The notes under the pieces were generated by a model. The model was not told the origin of the DNA. It saw nothing but the letters and a program-made list of their open reading frames with translations, and did not search any database. From contig NZ_NMQW01000017.1 in the NCBI RefSeq assembly GCF_002234615.1, positions 456,931-520,930 on the forward strand: DNA of 64,000 nt. Reading direction: 5' to 3'. Source of the DNA: Paenibacillus rigui. Its GTDB lineage: Bacteria; Bacillota; Bacilli; Paenibacillales; NBRC-103111. Position numbers and translations under genes: made by a program. This document shows positions 7,856 through 16,644 of this stretch, piece after piece; positions within the stretch are counted from its first letter, which is position 1; the number at the start of each line of letters is the position of its first letter.

Positions 7856-9473
7856 GGCCGCCGCTTCCCTCCCTCGCTGTCATGCGGTACTCCTTCGGTG
7901 TCATCCCGGTATGCCGCTTGAAGATAATGCTGAAATATTGCGGGTCGCCGTAGCCTACTCTGGCTGCAACGTCATAGGTCTTATACTGCGTGACGGCCAG
8001 CAGCTCCTTCGCTTTGCCCATCCGGTAGCGGGTGACATACTCGATAAAGGTGACGCCCGTATGCTGCTTGAACATGGCGCTGAAATAACTGATGCTCATA
8101 TAAATGTGCTGGCAAACCTGCGGGAGGGACAGCTGCTCGTCAGGGTAATTCTCATGTATAAAAGCGATCGCCTTGCGGATTTGCGACTCTGCAACGTGCT
8201 CGCGCTTCTCCGAAAACGACACGAGCATGCAGTGACAGGTCGTCTCCAGCCAGCGCTTCACTTCATCCAGCGTTTTCATGCCGGAAAGCCGGGATACCGG
8301 GTGGGGTCCCAGCAGCTCCGCGCTGTCGAAGCCCATTTCCTGCACCAGATTCCCCAGTGATACAAGCAGCCGGTGAAACCAGCCCAGACATTGCTCAACC
8401 GAACAGGAGGATCCCTTCAGCTCCTCCATCCATCCCTCCAATACGTGAGTGACCTGCCGGCTTTTACCGGACTTCACAGCGGAAAGCACCTGCTTCTCCC
8501 ACTCTAAATACCCCGCGTGGTCCATCACCTTGCCGAATTCCATATCGTTGATCGAAATAATCTGATTACGTCCGAGCAGAAACCGGTAATCCAGTGCAGA
8601 AAGCGCTTTCTGAAATGAGGTTGAAATTTGCTCCAATGACGAGGTCAAGGTGCCTATGCCCAGCGTAACCGACAAATTCAAATATTTGGCTGTACTGTAT
8701 TTGGCCTGCTCCGCAAGCAGCTGCGCACGGGTTTCGAGCGACTCCGGCTCTCCCGAGAACACAATTGCGAACTTATCGTCGCGGGTTCGGAACACAAGCC
8801 CTTGGTGATCCTGCTCGAAAATTTCCTGAATAATATTGAAAGCTGCAAACCGGAGCAGCTCCGCGTCCGTCCCTTCGGTCAGCTCTATGCCCTCCCGCGT
8901 AAAATCATCAACCTCAGCAACCAGAGCAAGGTAATGACTGCCTGACAGCCTCAGCTGAAAAAACTGAAACTTTCTTTCCCTTTCCTCCGGTTTCATGCTT
9001 GAGGTCACCAGCCTTTCCAGAAAACGCTCCCGCAGCAGCGGAAGGCTCTGATTCAGCTGATGCCTCAGAAGGGTCAAGTCCTCCTTTTGCCTGCGTTTCT
9101 CGTCAAGCTCCAGCTTCATTCGGTGAAGAAAGCCGTTGAACTCCTCGCTGTTGATTGGCTTCAGCAAATAATCATGCACCTTGAGTCGGATCGCTTGCTT
9201 TGCATACTCGAACTGCTCATAGCCGGTTACGATGACTACCAGCACATCCGGATAGCGCTCTGCGATATGTCCCGCCAGCTCCAACCCGTCCATAAACGGC
9301 ATGCAAATATCGGTAATGACGGCATCTGGGGCCAATGTCTCCATCGCATCAAGCGCATCGCGGCCGTTATCGAAATCGCCGATCAGGTCGAAGCCGCAAG
9401 CATGCCAATCGGTCTTTCGCTTGATGCCTTCCCTTACTTCATCCTCATCGTCGATCAGTATCATTTTGTACAT
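7845..9473 (-). CDS. YesN-type response regulator (receiver plus AraC domain)
   Basis: A 542-residue regulator. The N-terminal receiver holds the acidic pocket DDED and phospho-acceptor D55 (ITDICMPFMDG), with the signalling lysine in YLLKPINSEEF. A long middle region (about 130-430) follows, then a C-terminal AraC-type double helix-turn-helix (GVTFIEYVTRYRMGKAKELL and YGDPQYFSIIFKRHTGMTPKEYR). The start ATG at 9473 has AAGGGG upstream. It is the partner of the overlapping YesM gene and probably activates the neighbouring rbs-like transporter and enzyme genes. Confidence 0.93.
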   Translation of the reverse strand: MYKMILIDDEDEVREGIKRKTDWHACGFDLIGDFDNGRDALDAMETLAPDAVITDICMPFMDGLELAGHIAERYPDVLVVIVTGYEQFEYAKQAIRLKVHDYLLKPINSEEFNGFLHRMKLELDEKRRQKEDLTLLRHQLNQSLPLLRERFLERLVTSSMKPEERERKFQFFQLRLSGSHYLALVAEVDDFTREGIELTEGTDAELLRFAAFNIIQEIFEQDHQGLVFRTRDDKFAIVFSGEPESLETRAQLLAEQAKYSTAKYLNLSVTLGIGTLTSSLEQISTSFQKALSALDYRFLLGRNQIISINDMEFGKVMDHAGYLEWEKQVLSAVKSGKSRQVTHVLEGWMEELKGSSCSVEQCLGWFHRLLVSLGNLVQEMGFDSAELLGPHPVSRLSGMKTLDEVKRWLETTCHCMLVSFSEKREHVAESQIRKAIAFIHENYPDEQLSLPQVCQHIYMSISYFSAMFKQHTGVTFIEYVTRYRMGKAKELLAVTQYKTYDVAARVGYGDPQYFSIIFKRHTGMTPKEYRMTAREGSGGHEA

Positions 9474-9512
9474 GGACGTTACCCCTTGAAAAATATTCGT
9501 ATGAATACTGTC

Positions 9513-9518
9513 ATTATA
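9513..9518 (-). promoter_or_regulatory. Candidate -10 box of the yesN-yesM-sensor unit
   Basis: A consensus TATAAT on the minus strand lies 39 bases before the YesN start and just past the terminator of the transporter operon. The -35 region is poor, which is common for promoters needing an activator. It suggests the sensory trio has its own transcript. Confidence 0.4.
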
Positions 9519-9529
9519 CTGATTCTATG

Positions 9530-9566
9530 CAAAAAGAGCACGCAGACAAATCCGTCTGCGGCTCTT
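9530..9566 (-). terminator. Terminator after the sugar transporter genes
   Basis: On the minus strand GAGCCGCAGAC pairs with GTCTGCGTGCTC (one bulge), followed by TTTTTG. It separates the RbsB-like gene from the YesN gene. Confidence 0.75.
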
Positions 9567-9599
9567 CCCGATAACTCGCTTCCCGGTACTCGTACCGAA

Positions 9600-10652
9600 T
9601 TAATTGTAAAGCAGCGGCTTGATCTCAGCCGAGTCGATGTTCGTCTTGTCATACCAATGGAACCCGGTGTCGATGGACTTTTTCACCGTCTCCCCTTTAA
9701 TAGCCTGCACCGCCGCTTTGACGGACCAGTAGCCGATCCCGATCGGATCCTGCGTAATGGCGCCTGCCATCTTGCCGCTCTTGATCGCGTCGATCTGCTG
9801 CTTCCCGGAGTCATAACCGATGACGATAATTTTACCGTCCTTCTTCATCTCGCCGACAGCATTCAGCACGCCGATCGCCGAGCCCTCATTGGCACCGAAA
9901 AAGCCCTTCACATTCGGATGCGCCTGGATGATCGCTTTAGCCAAATCGGTTGATTTCAGCTGATCCCCGCCGCCGTATTGAATATCTACGATTTTGATTT
10001 TCGGATACTTTTCCTTGATCCGGTTCACGAAGCCATCGCGCCGGTCAATCCCGGTACGGCTTGTTTGGTCATGCACGACCAGGGCAATTTCCCCTTCGCT
10101 GTTAATCAGCTCAGCCATCTTGTCTGCCGCCAGCGCTGCTGCAGCTACGTTGTCCGTGGCCGCCGTCGTAATAGGAATATCGCTGTCGACGCCAGAGTCA
10201 AAGCCGACGACAGGAATGTTGGCCGCCTTCGCCTTTTGCAGCAGCGGAATCGATGCCTTGCTGTCCAATGCGGCAAAGGCAATTGCCTTCGGATTTTTGC
10301 CGAGCGCTGCCTGCAGCATCTCGATTTGTTTATCCACCTGCGATTCCGTTTCCGGTCCTTCAAAGGTGATCTCTACCTGAAATTCCTTGGCTGCCTTTTC
10401 GGCCCCCTGCTTCACCGCCTGCCAAAATTGATGCTGGAAGCCCTTGGAAATGACGGGGATGTAAATTTTGTCCGTCTTCTTCGGGTCTGCCGCCGGTGCA
10501 GGTGCCGTGGCGGCCGGTTTATCAGCCGGGGCAGGCGTCTTGGCGGTCTGCTGCGCCGTATTGCCTCCACCGCAGGCTCCCAGTACGGTTGCCGCTAATA
10601 ACATGATGGCAGGAACAGCCATCCACCTTTTTGTACCGATCCGTAAGCTCAT
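9600..10652 (-). CDS. Sugar ABC transporter substrate-binding lipoprotein (RbsB-like)
   Basis: A 350-residue type I sugar-binding protein. The signal peptide ends in a lipobox (TVLGAC), followed by a Pro/Ala/Thr-rich linker and the two-lobed periplasmic-binding domain starting at KIYIPVISKGFQHQFWQ. I use ATG 10652, which has GGGGAGA upstream and puts the signal peptide at the very start; the ATG at 10700 would add 16 residues. It is the extracytoplasmic receptor of the permease and ATPase encoded just upstream. It resembles the sensor protein at 5078-6064, so both may bind the same sugar. Confidence 0.9.
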   Translation of the reverse strand: MSLRIGTKRWMAVPAIMLLAATVLGACGGGNTAQQTAKTPAPADKPAATAPAPAADPKKTDKIYIPVISKGFQHQFWQAVKQGAEKAAKEFQVEITFEGPETESQVDKQIEMLQAALGKNPKAIAFAALDSKASIPLLQKAKAANIPVVGFDSGVDSDIPITTAATDNVAAAALAADKMAELINSEGEIALVVHDQTSRTGIDRRDGFVNRIKEKYPKIKIVDIQYGGGDQLKSTDLAKAIIQAHPNVKGFFGANEGSAIGVLNAVGEMKKDGKIIVIGYDSGKQQIDAIKSGKMAGAITQDPIGIGYWSVKAAVQAIKGETVKKSIDTGFHWYDKTNIDSAEIKPLLYN

Positions 10653-10754
10653 GTCCAATCTCCCCTTCATCTTCCTGATTTGTGTTGTATGCAACTCCAT
10701 ATGGAGCTTATACCGGTCCTGATCCGCTTCTACTGCTGCGTCGTCGGATGCATG

Positions 10755-11762
10755 CTACGACTTGCGCCGGCGGCGCAAAATGTCCGTATATACGGCCAAA
10801 ATGACAACCAAACCGACAATAACGGTCTGCCATTCCTGCGGTACCGAAAGAATACGGAGCCCGTTGGTCAGCACGCTCATGATCAATGCCCCGATGACAG
10901 TACCCAGAATGGAGCCCTGCCCGCCGCTTAACGAGGTGCCCCCGATAACTACGGCTGCAATCGCTTCCAATTCATAGCCTTGGCCTAGAGCCGGCTGTGC
11001 GGAATTTAAGCGCGAGGCCATCAATATGCCCGCAATCCCGCTGAAAATACCCGTTAAGGTGTAAATCGTAATTTTCCAATAGTTCACGTTAACGCCGGAT
11101 AACCTCGTCGCTTCCTCGTTGCTGCCCAGCGCAAAATTGTATCTGCCGATAATCGTTTTCGATAAAATAATGCTTGCCACAATGGCCAATCCGAAGAAAA
11201 TAAGGACGGCATTCGGAATTTCCAGGCCGGGAATGATAGCATTTAACACGGAGCCCATCGAAATTTGGGAAAAAACAGGCGTATCGTTAAAATAAATCGG
11301 CTTCGTTCCCGAAATAACCAGCGACAGCCCCTTCGTAATCATCATCATAGCCAGCGTTGCAATAAACGGCGGAATGTTCATTCTTGCTACCGCCAAGCCG
11401 CTGATCAGACCGCAGAGGGCACCCGTCGCAATCCCGCCTACAATCCCTAATGGCATCGGCAAATGCCAGGTCGTGATCATAACTCCCGTCATCACGGAGG
11501 CGAACGTCATAACCGTACCGACCGCCAAGTCGATACCTCCTGTGATAATGACGAATGTGGAACCGAGGGCCAGCACCCCGGTCACCGCCGTTGCCAATAT
11601 GATAGCGACAATATTATCGAATTGAAAAAAATTGCTTGAAGATAGCGAGAACACAATAATCAATAAGATCAGGCTTGCAAATGCCAGCAGCTTTTGCGTT
11701 GCGCCGGATTGGTTCGCCCGGTTGGAAACAGCGGACTGCGGCTTCAATATGGTCATTTTCAT
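10755..11762 (-). CDS. Sugar ABC transporter permease (RbsC-like)
   Basis: A 335-residue integral membrane protein with eight to ten hydrophobic segments. It contains family signatures such as GGIDLAVGTVMTFASV and the cytoplasmic loop EEATRLSGVNVNYWKI, followed by AAVVIGGTSLSGGQGS. It forms the channel of a ribose/galactoside-type importer. It follows the ATPase gene by 16 bases and precedes the binding protein by about 100. Confidence 0.93.
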   Translation of the reverse strand: MKMTILKPQSAVSNRANQSGATQKLLAFASLILLIIVFSLSSSNFFQFDNIVAIILATAVTGVLALGSTFVIITGGIDLAVGTVMTFASVMTGVMITTWHLPMPLGIVGGIATGALCGLISGLAVARMNIPPFIATLAMMMITKGLSLVISGTKPIYFNDTPVFSQISMGSVLNAIIPGLEIPNAVLIFFGLAIVASIILSKTIIGRYNFALGSNEEATRLSGVNVNYWKITIYTLTGIFSGIAGILMASRLNSAQPALGQGYELEAIAAVVIGGTSLSGGQGSILGTVIGALIMSVLTNGLRILSVPQEWQTVIVGLVVILAVYTDILRRRRKS

Positions 11763-11778
11763 CGTTATGCTCTTCCCC

Positions 11779-13278
11779 CTAATTACGCATAGTTGCGTAC
11801 CTCATGATAGCTTCCTGTGTCGCTTCCCCCCTGCTCAGCTCACCGGTGATGCGACCCTCGCACATAACGAGAATCCGATGGCTCATCCGAATAATCTCGG
11901 GCAGCTCCGAGGAGATCATAAGGATCGACTTTCCCTGCTCCGCCAGTTCGTCCAGCAGCTTGTAAATTTCGCTCTTGGCCCCGACGTCGATCCCGCGCGT
12001 CGGCTCGTCAAAGATGAGAATGTCGCAGTCTCTCTCGAGCCATTTGCTGATTACGACCTTTTGCTGATTGCCCCCGGACAAATATTTGACCTGCTGATCG
12101 ATGCTTGGCGTCTTAATTTTCATCGTATCCACATACCCTGCGGCCGCCTGAGCTATCGCTTCGTCGTGCATCCCGCCCCATGCACTTCTAAAGCGCCGGT
12201 AGGATGCAACGGCAATGTTCGTCTTCACATCCATATCGACCATCAAGCCGAACCGCTTCCGGTCCTCGGACAAATAACCGATCCCTTGGGCAACCGCATC
12301 GTGGGGCTGCTGGATGCGAACCTTGTTCCCATGAATCAGGATCTCCCCGGAATCGATCGGATCCGCACCGAAAATCGCCCGGGCCACCTCCGTTCGCCCC
12401 GCTCCCATCAACCCGGCGAAGCCCAAAATCTCGCCTTTATTCAGATGGAAGCTGATCTCCTTCAGCTCGCTGCCCCGGTTCAAATTACGAACCTCCAGCA
12501 CCTTCTCGCGCTGTCCCGAGGCAACCTCGGGCTTGTTCCCCGTATACACGGGCCTGCCGACCATTTTGGCAATGATCTCCTCGATCGTTACGTTGTCCGT
12601 AGCTACCGTGTCGATGTAGCACCCGTCCCGCATGATCGTAATCCGGTCGCTGATCCGCTTCAGCTCCTCCATCCGGTGCGAGATATACACAATACCGACT
12701 CCGCTGCTCCGCAGCTGCTCGATCATCCGGAACAGATCTTCGATTTCCGAATCCGTTAAAGCCGCGGTCGGTTCATCCATAATGAGCACTTGAGCATCGA
12801 ACGAGAGCGCCTTCGCAATTTCAACCATTTGCTGCTTGGCGACCGTCAGCTCCGACACCCGCGTTCCCGGATCCAGATTCAAATTCATGCGCTGAAGCAA
12901 GCGGCTGACCTTCTCGTGAAGCTCGCGATCATTTAGAAAAAGCTTAACCGCCCTCCGGGGCTCCCTTCCGATGTAGATGTTTTGGGCAACTGTCAGGTGG
13001 GGCATCAGATTCAGCTCCTGGTGGATAATGCTGATCCCCAAATCCTGAGCGGCCTTCGTATTCGGGATCGTTATTTCCTTGCCCTGGTAGACGATGTGCC
13101 CCGAATCCTTCGGATACACGCCTGTAAGCACTTTCATTAGTGTCGATTTGCCGGCGCCGTTCTCCCCGACCAGCGCATGCACCTCTCCTGCCCGCAGCTC
13201 GAATCGGCACTGCTTCAATGCCTGAACTCCCGGGAAGGCTTTATCAATGTTCTCCATCAGCACAAGTGTTTCGTTCAA
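11779..13278 (-). CDS. Sugar ABC transporter ATP-binding protein (RbsA-like, double ATPase)
   Basis: About 499 residues carrying two fused ABC ATPase domains, as in RbsA/MglA. The first has Walker [10 protein letters not shown] (residues 38-46), the signature [15 protein letters not shown] and Walker [11 protein letters not shown]. The second is degenerate in Walker A (GLMGAGRTE) but retains [15 protein letters not shown] and [14 protein letters not shown] prefer a TTG start at 13278, because GGGGTG sits six bases upstream; the in-frame GTG at 13287 has no spaced ribosome binding site. This is the first gene of the transporter operon. Confidence 0.9.
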   Translation of the reverse strand: MNETLVLMENIDKAFPGVQALKQCRFELRAGEVHALVGENGAGKSTLMKVLTGVYPKDSGHIVYQGKEITIPNTKAAQDLGISIIHQELNLMPHLTVAQNIYIGREPRRAVKLFLNDRELHEKVSRLLQRMNLNLDPGTRVSELTVAKQQMVEIAKALSFDAQVLIMDEPTAALTDSEIEDLFRMIEQLRSSGVGIVYISHRMEELKRISDRITIMRDGCYIDTVATDNVTIEEIIAKMVGRPVYTGNKPEVASGQREKVLEVRNLNRGSELKEISFHLNKGEILGFAGLMGAGRTEVARAIFGADPIDSGEILIHGNKVRIQQPHDAVAQGIGYLSEDRKRFGLMVDMDVKTNIAVASYRRFRSAWGGMHDEAIAQAAAGYVDTMKIKTPSIDQQVKYLSGGNQQKVVISKWLERDCDILIFDEPTRGIDVGAKSEIYKLLDELAEQGKSILMISSELPEIIRMSHRILVMCEGRITGELSRGEATQEAIMRYATMRN

Positions 13279-13400
13279 AAGCGACACCCCGATTTCTTTT
13301 CATTGGTTGGAGTCATGGATCCTTTCTATGTGCTCATTGTATCCGCTGGAGCGTTCTAAACCTATGGAGAAATATCTTTAAAAAGGTTGAAAATTTTATG

Positions 13401-13437
13401 ATGAAATCATTTCATACTTTTCCGATAAATTTTATCG
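13401..13437. promoter_or_regulatory. Two adjacent 15-bp palindromes in the rbsA/nitroreductase intergenic region
   Basis: ATGAAATCATTTCAT (13401-13415) and CGATAAATTTTATCG (13423-13437) are each perfect 7-bp-arm palindromes around one base. Their centres are 22 bp apart, about two helical turns. They lie about 125-160 bases upstream of the rbsA-like gene and just upstream of the nitroreductase promoter. They are good operator candidates; the binding protein is unknown. Confidence 0.45.
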
Positions 13438-13446
13438 AATTAATGA

Positions 13447-13475
13447 TTGAATTCCGGCTGGGCGGATGCTATATT
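13447..13475 (+). promoter_or_regulatory. Promoter of the nitroreductase gene
   Basis: TTGAAT (13447-13452) and TATATT (13470-13475) with a 17-bp spacer, 40 bases before the start codon. Confidence 0.6.
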
Positions 13476-13514
13476 TAATAGTGCACTCATCTCATTGAAA
13501 GGTGGTTATATCAA

Positions 13515-14129
13515 ATGAGCAATGCTAATACTTTCACTACGGAATTGACTCCCGAAGTCCGCGCGAACCGCAAGTCGCAATATCCGGTTTCTCCCGCTTT
13601 TCTGAACCGCTGGTCTCCGCGTGCCTTCTCTGATCGGAGCGTATCGGATCAGGATCTGAATACCATTCTCGAAGCCGCTCATTGGGCACCATCCTCCTAC
13701 AACGATCAGCCATGGCGTTTCATTGTTGCCAAGACCGATGAACAACTGCAAGTGTTTCATGAAATTTTGAATGAATTCAACCGGAGCTGGGCTTCGAAAG
13801 CCTCTGTGCTTCTCGTCGTTGCTTCCGATAAACTGAGAGCTAACGGCGACCCGAACGGGGCGCATGCATTCGATGCCGGTGCTGCTTGGGGATACATAGC
13901 TTTGCAGGCGAGCCTGCTTGGAATCGCAAGCCATGCAATTGGCGGCTTCGATCGCGAGAAGGCCCGGACGCTGCTGAATGTACCGGACCAATACGAGCTT
14001 CATGCCGTTATTGCTCTGGGGTATCAAGGGGACGCTGCCCAGCTGCCTGACGGCTTGCGTGAACGGGAAGTGCCGAATACTCGCGTGGATTTGAATCAAG
14101 TGGTTTTTGAAGGAAAGGTGAAGCCTTAA
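13515..14129 (+). CDS. Nitroreductase family protein
   Basis: A 204-residue FMN-dependent oxidoreductase of the nitroreductase fold. The FMN-binding signature RWSPRAFSDRSVS is near residues 34-46 and is followed by ILEAAHWAPSSYNDQPWRF, typical of the family. Such enzymes reduce nitroaromatics, quinones or flavins using NAD(P)H. AAGGTGG precedes the ATG. It is a single-gene unit: promoter at 13447 and terminator starting inside the last codons. The physiological substrate is not evident. Confidence 0.92.
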   Translation: MSNANTFTTELTPEVRANRKSQYPVSPAFLNRWSPRAFSDRSVSDQDLNTILEAAHWAPSSYNDQPWRFIVAKTDEQLQVFHEILNEFNRSWASKASVLLVVASDKLRANGDPNGAHAFDAGAAWGYIALQASLLGIASHAIGGFDREKARTLLNVPDQYELHAVIALGYQGDAAQLPDGLREREVPNTRVDLNQVVFEGKVKP

Positions 14130-14147
14130 CGGGCTTCATCTTTTTTT
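14119..14147 (+). terminator. Terminator of the nitroreductase gene, stop codon in the loop
   Basis: TGAAGCC (14119-14125) pairs with GGCTTCA (14132-14138), followed by a run of T. The TAA stop (14127-14129) lies in the six-base loop, so the last codons form the stem. Confidence 0.85.
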
Positions 14148-14158
14148 ATCGGGGAAAA

Positions 14159-14680
14159 TCATAGAGGATGGCTTTGGGCATTCGCAAAGCGGTGAATGCC
14201 GAAATCTTGTACCGATGAGTTTACAAGAGCGTTTCTCAGCGGGTGGAGGCTGGGCGTAAATCTGATTTCCACATTCAGGCTGATGAGCCTGTCTAGAAGA
14301 TGATCGAGCGGCTCCACGCTCAATGGTTTTACCGTCTCCGTCGATATGTAGTATCCGGCACATGCATCAAACAGCCGGAACGTATCCGCAGGAAACGTAT
14401 ATCTGTAAAGCGTTGTATTTTTTATTCGTTCGTACCAACCGGTCTCAACGGTTATGATCCGTTCCGAGTCGCTCAAGCCAAAAAACCTGGCGCGGTCCTC
14501 CTCATTGATTTCATCTGTTCTGGAATACACAATTCGGGGACAATCCCGGGGAAAGTAAAAAGTATATTCATGTTCTTCATCAATCGCCCAAACGACAGGC
14601 GGCATATCCGTACGATTTTCTTTTACACGGGGCACAAAAACCTCAATCGAGCTTTCCTCGCTAAAGTGGAACAGGTTCAT
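14159..14680 (-). CDS. DUF6886-like hypothetical protein
   Basis: A 173-residue soluble protein that begins MNLFHFSEESSIEVFVPR and contains the PPVVWAIDEEHEYTFYFPRDCPRI segment, which I recognise as the DUF6886 pattern. No catalytic function is established. It follows the AraC gene at 14697 by 16 bases with GGAGGAATTCG before its ATG, so it is the second gene of that operon. The sequence has no signal peptide or membrane helix. The family call is from memory of its N-terminal pattern and would need a profile search. Confidence 0.7.
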   Translation of the reverse strand: MNLFHFSEESSIEVFVPRVKENRTDMPPVVWAIDEEHEYTFYFPRDCPRIVYSRTDEINEEDRARFFGLSDSERIITVETGWYERIKNTTLYRYTFPADTFRLFDACAGYYISTETVKPLSVEPLDHLLDRLISLNVEIRFTPSLHPLRNALVNSSVQDFGIHRFANAQSHPL

Positions 14681-14696
14681 CGAATTCCTCCATCGC

Positions 14697-15608
14697 TTAC
14701 AGAACTTTCATCTGCCGCTTGAATTCCGTAGGTGTCAGTCCCGTAGCCTCTTTAAAATTCCGGCAAAAATAATGCACACTCGTATACCCCAGCTTATGTG
14801 CCGTTTGTTCAATCGTACTGTCTTCCAAAAGCAGCTGCTTCGCCCTTTTGATTCGCTCCAGCACAATGTAATGCTTCGGCTTCTCGCCTGTCAATTCCCG
14901 GAACAGGGCGGCAAAATAGGTCGGATGGTACCCGCACAAGGCGGCTAACCGCTCCGTAGTCCAGTAAACATCCGGCTCGGTACGCAGCGCATGCAGCGCC
15001 GGCTCTATTTTGTGCGCAAGGTGTGCCGAAGCCGCGCGGCCAGCCCGCGGGTCACGCAGCATGCGCACCAATAATTGCGTGAGCAGCGACTGCATGCTCG
15101 TCTCGTAGCCGTAGCTTTCCCCGCGGTATTCGGCGACAATACTCAAGAATAGCGGCTCCAGCTCCGGCAGCATGCAGTGATGGGGAACCATCCGCTCGTC
15201 ACCGTCGCCATGCAGGACGATATACGATGCCGGCTCACGCGACAGCTCATGCTCCTGGCAATCCTGTATTTCCGGCAGCGGGATCAACGGAGTCAGCGAC
15301 TCCCGTTCCCAGGAAAAATGAATACTGCTGAACGTGACAGGATCCGATGCGGAGGATCTAATCCAGTGCGGGCTGTCGGCTCCGTAAAACACGCATTCCC
15401 CCGAGCTGATCCGATACGTTTGGGGGCCGATCGTCACTTCCGCCTGACCTGAAATAACAAAGATCAGCTGGCAATCCGAAATCGTTCGGGGTCCCCAGCT
15501 TTGTCCCTGCTTGGTCTTCAACCGGTTCGCAAAATTAACGACCGGTCTCAGCCGGGAAAGCGATGTACGATAGGTCGCCCTCACAAATTTCTCCACAGAC
15601 TCGTTCAC
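14697..15608 (-). CDS. AraC family transcriptional regulator
   Basis: A 303-residue regulator with an N-terminal cupin half (QAEVTIGPQTYRISSGECVFYGADSPHWI) and a C-terminal AraC-type double helix-turn-helix (TTERLAALCGYHPTYFAALFRELTG and TAHKLGYTSVHYFCRNFKEATG). It is divergent from the phytanoyl-CoA dioxygenase-like gene at 15774, with about 165 bases between them. It probably controls that gene and its own operon with the DUF6886-like gene. Confidence 0.92.
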   Translation of the reverse strand: MNESVEKFVRATYRTSLSRLRPVVNFANRLKTKQGQSWGPRTISDCQLIFVISGQAEVTIGPQTYRISSGECVFYGADSPHWIRSSASDPVTFSSIHFSWERESLTPLIPLPEIQDCQEHELSREPASYIVLHGDGDERMVPHHCMLPELEPLFLSIVAEYRGESYGYETSMQSLLTQLLVRMLRDPRAGRAASAHLAHKIEPALHALRTEPDVYWTTERLAALCGYHPTYFAALFRELTGEKPKHYIVLERIKRAKQLLLEDSTIEQTAHKLGYTSVHYFCRNFKEATGLTPTEFKRQMKVL

Positions 15609-15773
15609 ACGCCCCGCCTCCTTCTCCTCTGCTTTGATAACTTGTATGCTCCAATATGTGAAAAGTGCAAAACGTTATGCGAAAGCTGTAACGACTAACC
15701 TCTCCGCCCTTTGCTATGCTTTGGTTACAAAGCATGAATGCCTGTAAACCCCAAATCGAGAGGATGCCCCCTG

Positions 15774-16619
15774 ATGCTTACATTAGACCAATTGGAAGTG
15801 TTTGACAAGAATGGATTTATTAAAGGAGATATCGTCTTAAGCGACGAGGAGGTTGAGAAGCTGCGCGAGGAGCTCGAGCTTGTCATGAACGGCCAATCTG
15901 TCAAAAAGCCCGTATTGAACCGGAACCTGCTTGACGGCAGCTCGGAATACGGCATGTCCATCAGTAATAAAGAAACGGTCGTTCAAATCGTCAATATTTG
16001 GATGGCGAGCGACCTGTTTCTGCAGCATGCCTGCAACCAAACGTTATGCGAGGAGGTTGCCCAGCTGTGCGGTACCGACACGCTTAGAATTTGGCATGAC
16101 CAAATTCAGTATAAGCCCCCGATAACCGGCGGACCCACCGCCTGGCATCAGGATCATCCGTCCTGGCCTATTATCCAGCCGGCCGACCTGGTCAGTGCCT
16201 GGGTTGCCCTGGACGACGCAACCATTGAGAATGGCTGTATGTGGATGGTGCCCGGCAGTCACAAATGGGGCAACCACCAGAAGCATTTGAAAAGCAACGC
16301 CGAGTTTATGCCGTATCATAAACACCCCGAGCTGCTGCCGGAGGGCGCTCAGATCCAGGCCGTTCCTTTCGAAATTAAAAAAGGCCAGGTCGGCTACCAT
16401 CACTGCCTGACCTGGCATGGAAGTCCGTGCAACCGCTCCGAGCGCAAGCGCAGAGCGATCGCAGTGCACTATATGCCCGGGCATACCCGCTATGAGCCCA
16501 CCGGCAAGCATCCGATGGAGCCGCACATCCAAGTGCAGCCCGGCGAAACCATTCAAGGGGACGGTTTCCCGCTGGTTTATCCGAAGGCTAAGAACACAAA
16601 ACCAGCTGCCGCTCGTTAG
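15774..16619 (+). CDS. Phytanoyl-CoA dioxygenase (PhyH) family protein
   Basis: A 281-residue Fe(II)/2-oxoglutarate-dependent dioxygenase. The iron triad is visible as H125 and D127 (TAWHQDHPSW) and H215 (CLTWHGS), with a basic 2-oxoglutarate contact following in SERKRRAIAVHY. I chose ATG 15774 because AGAGGA lies upstream; the ATG at 15738 has no ribosome binding site. Relatives hydroxylate diverse small molecules, including ectoine and phytanoyl-CoA, so the substrate is open. The divergent AraC gene is a likely regulator. Confidence 0.88.
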   Translation: MLTLDQLEVFDKNGFIKGDIVLSDEEVEKLREELELVMNGQSVKKPVLNRNLLDGSSEYGMSISNKETVVQIVNIWMASDLFLQHACNQTLCEEVAQLCGTDTLRIWHDQIQYKPPITGGPTAWHQDHPSWPIIQPADLVSAWVALDDATIENGCMWMVPGSHKWGNHQKHLKSNAEFMPYHKHPELLPEGAQIQAVPFEIKKGQVGYHHCLTWHGSPCNRSERKRRAIAVHYMPGHTRYEPTGKHPMEPHIQVQPGETIQGDGFPLVYPKAKNTKPAAAR

Positions 16620-16634
16620 AGCAGCAGCTGGTTT
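16598..16634. terminator. Convergent terminator between the dioxygenase and thrC genes
   Basis: AAAACCAGCTGC (16598-16609) pairs with GCAGCTGGTTT (16624-16634). The dioxygenase stop codon is in the loop. The U-tracts are short on both strands, so it may serve both converging genes. Confidence 0.6.
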
Positions 16635-16644
16635 CTCATTGATA

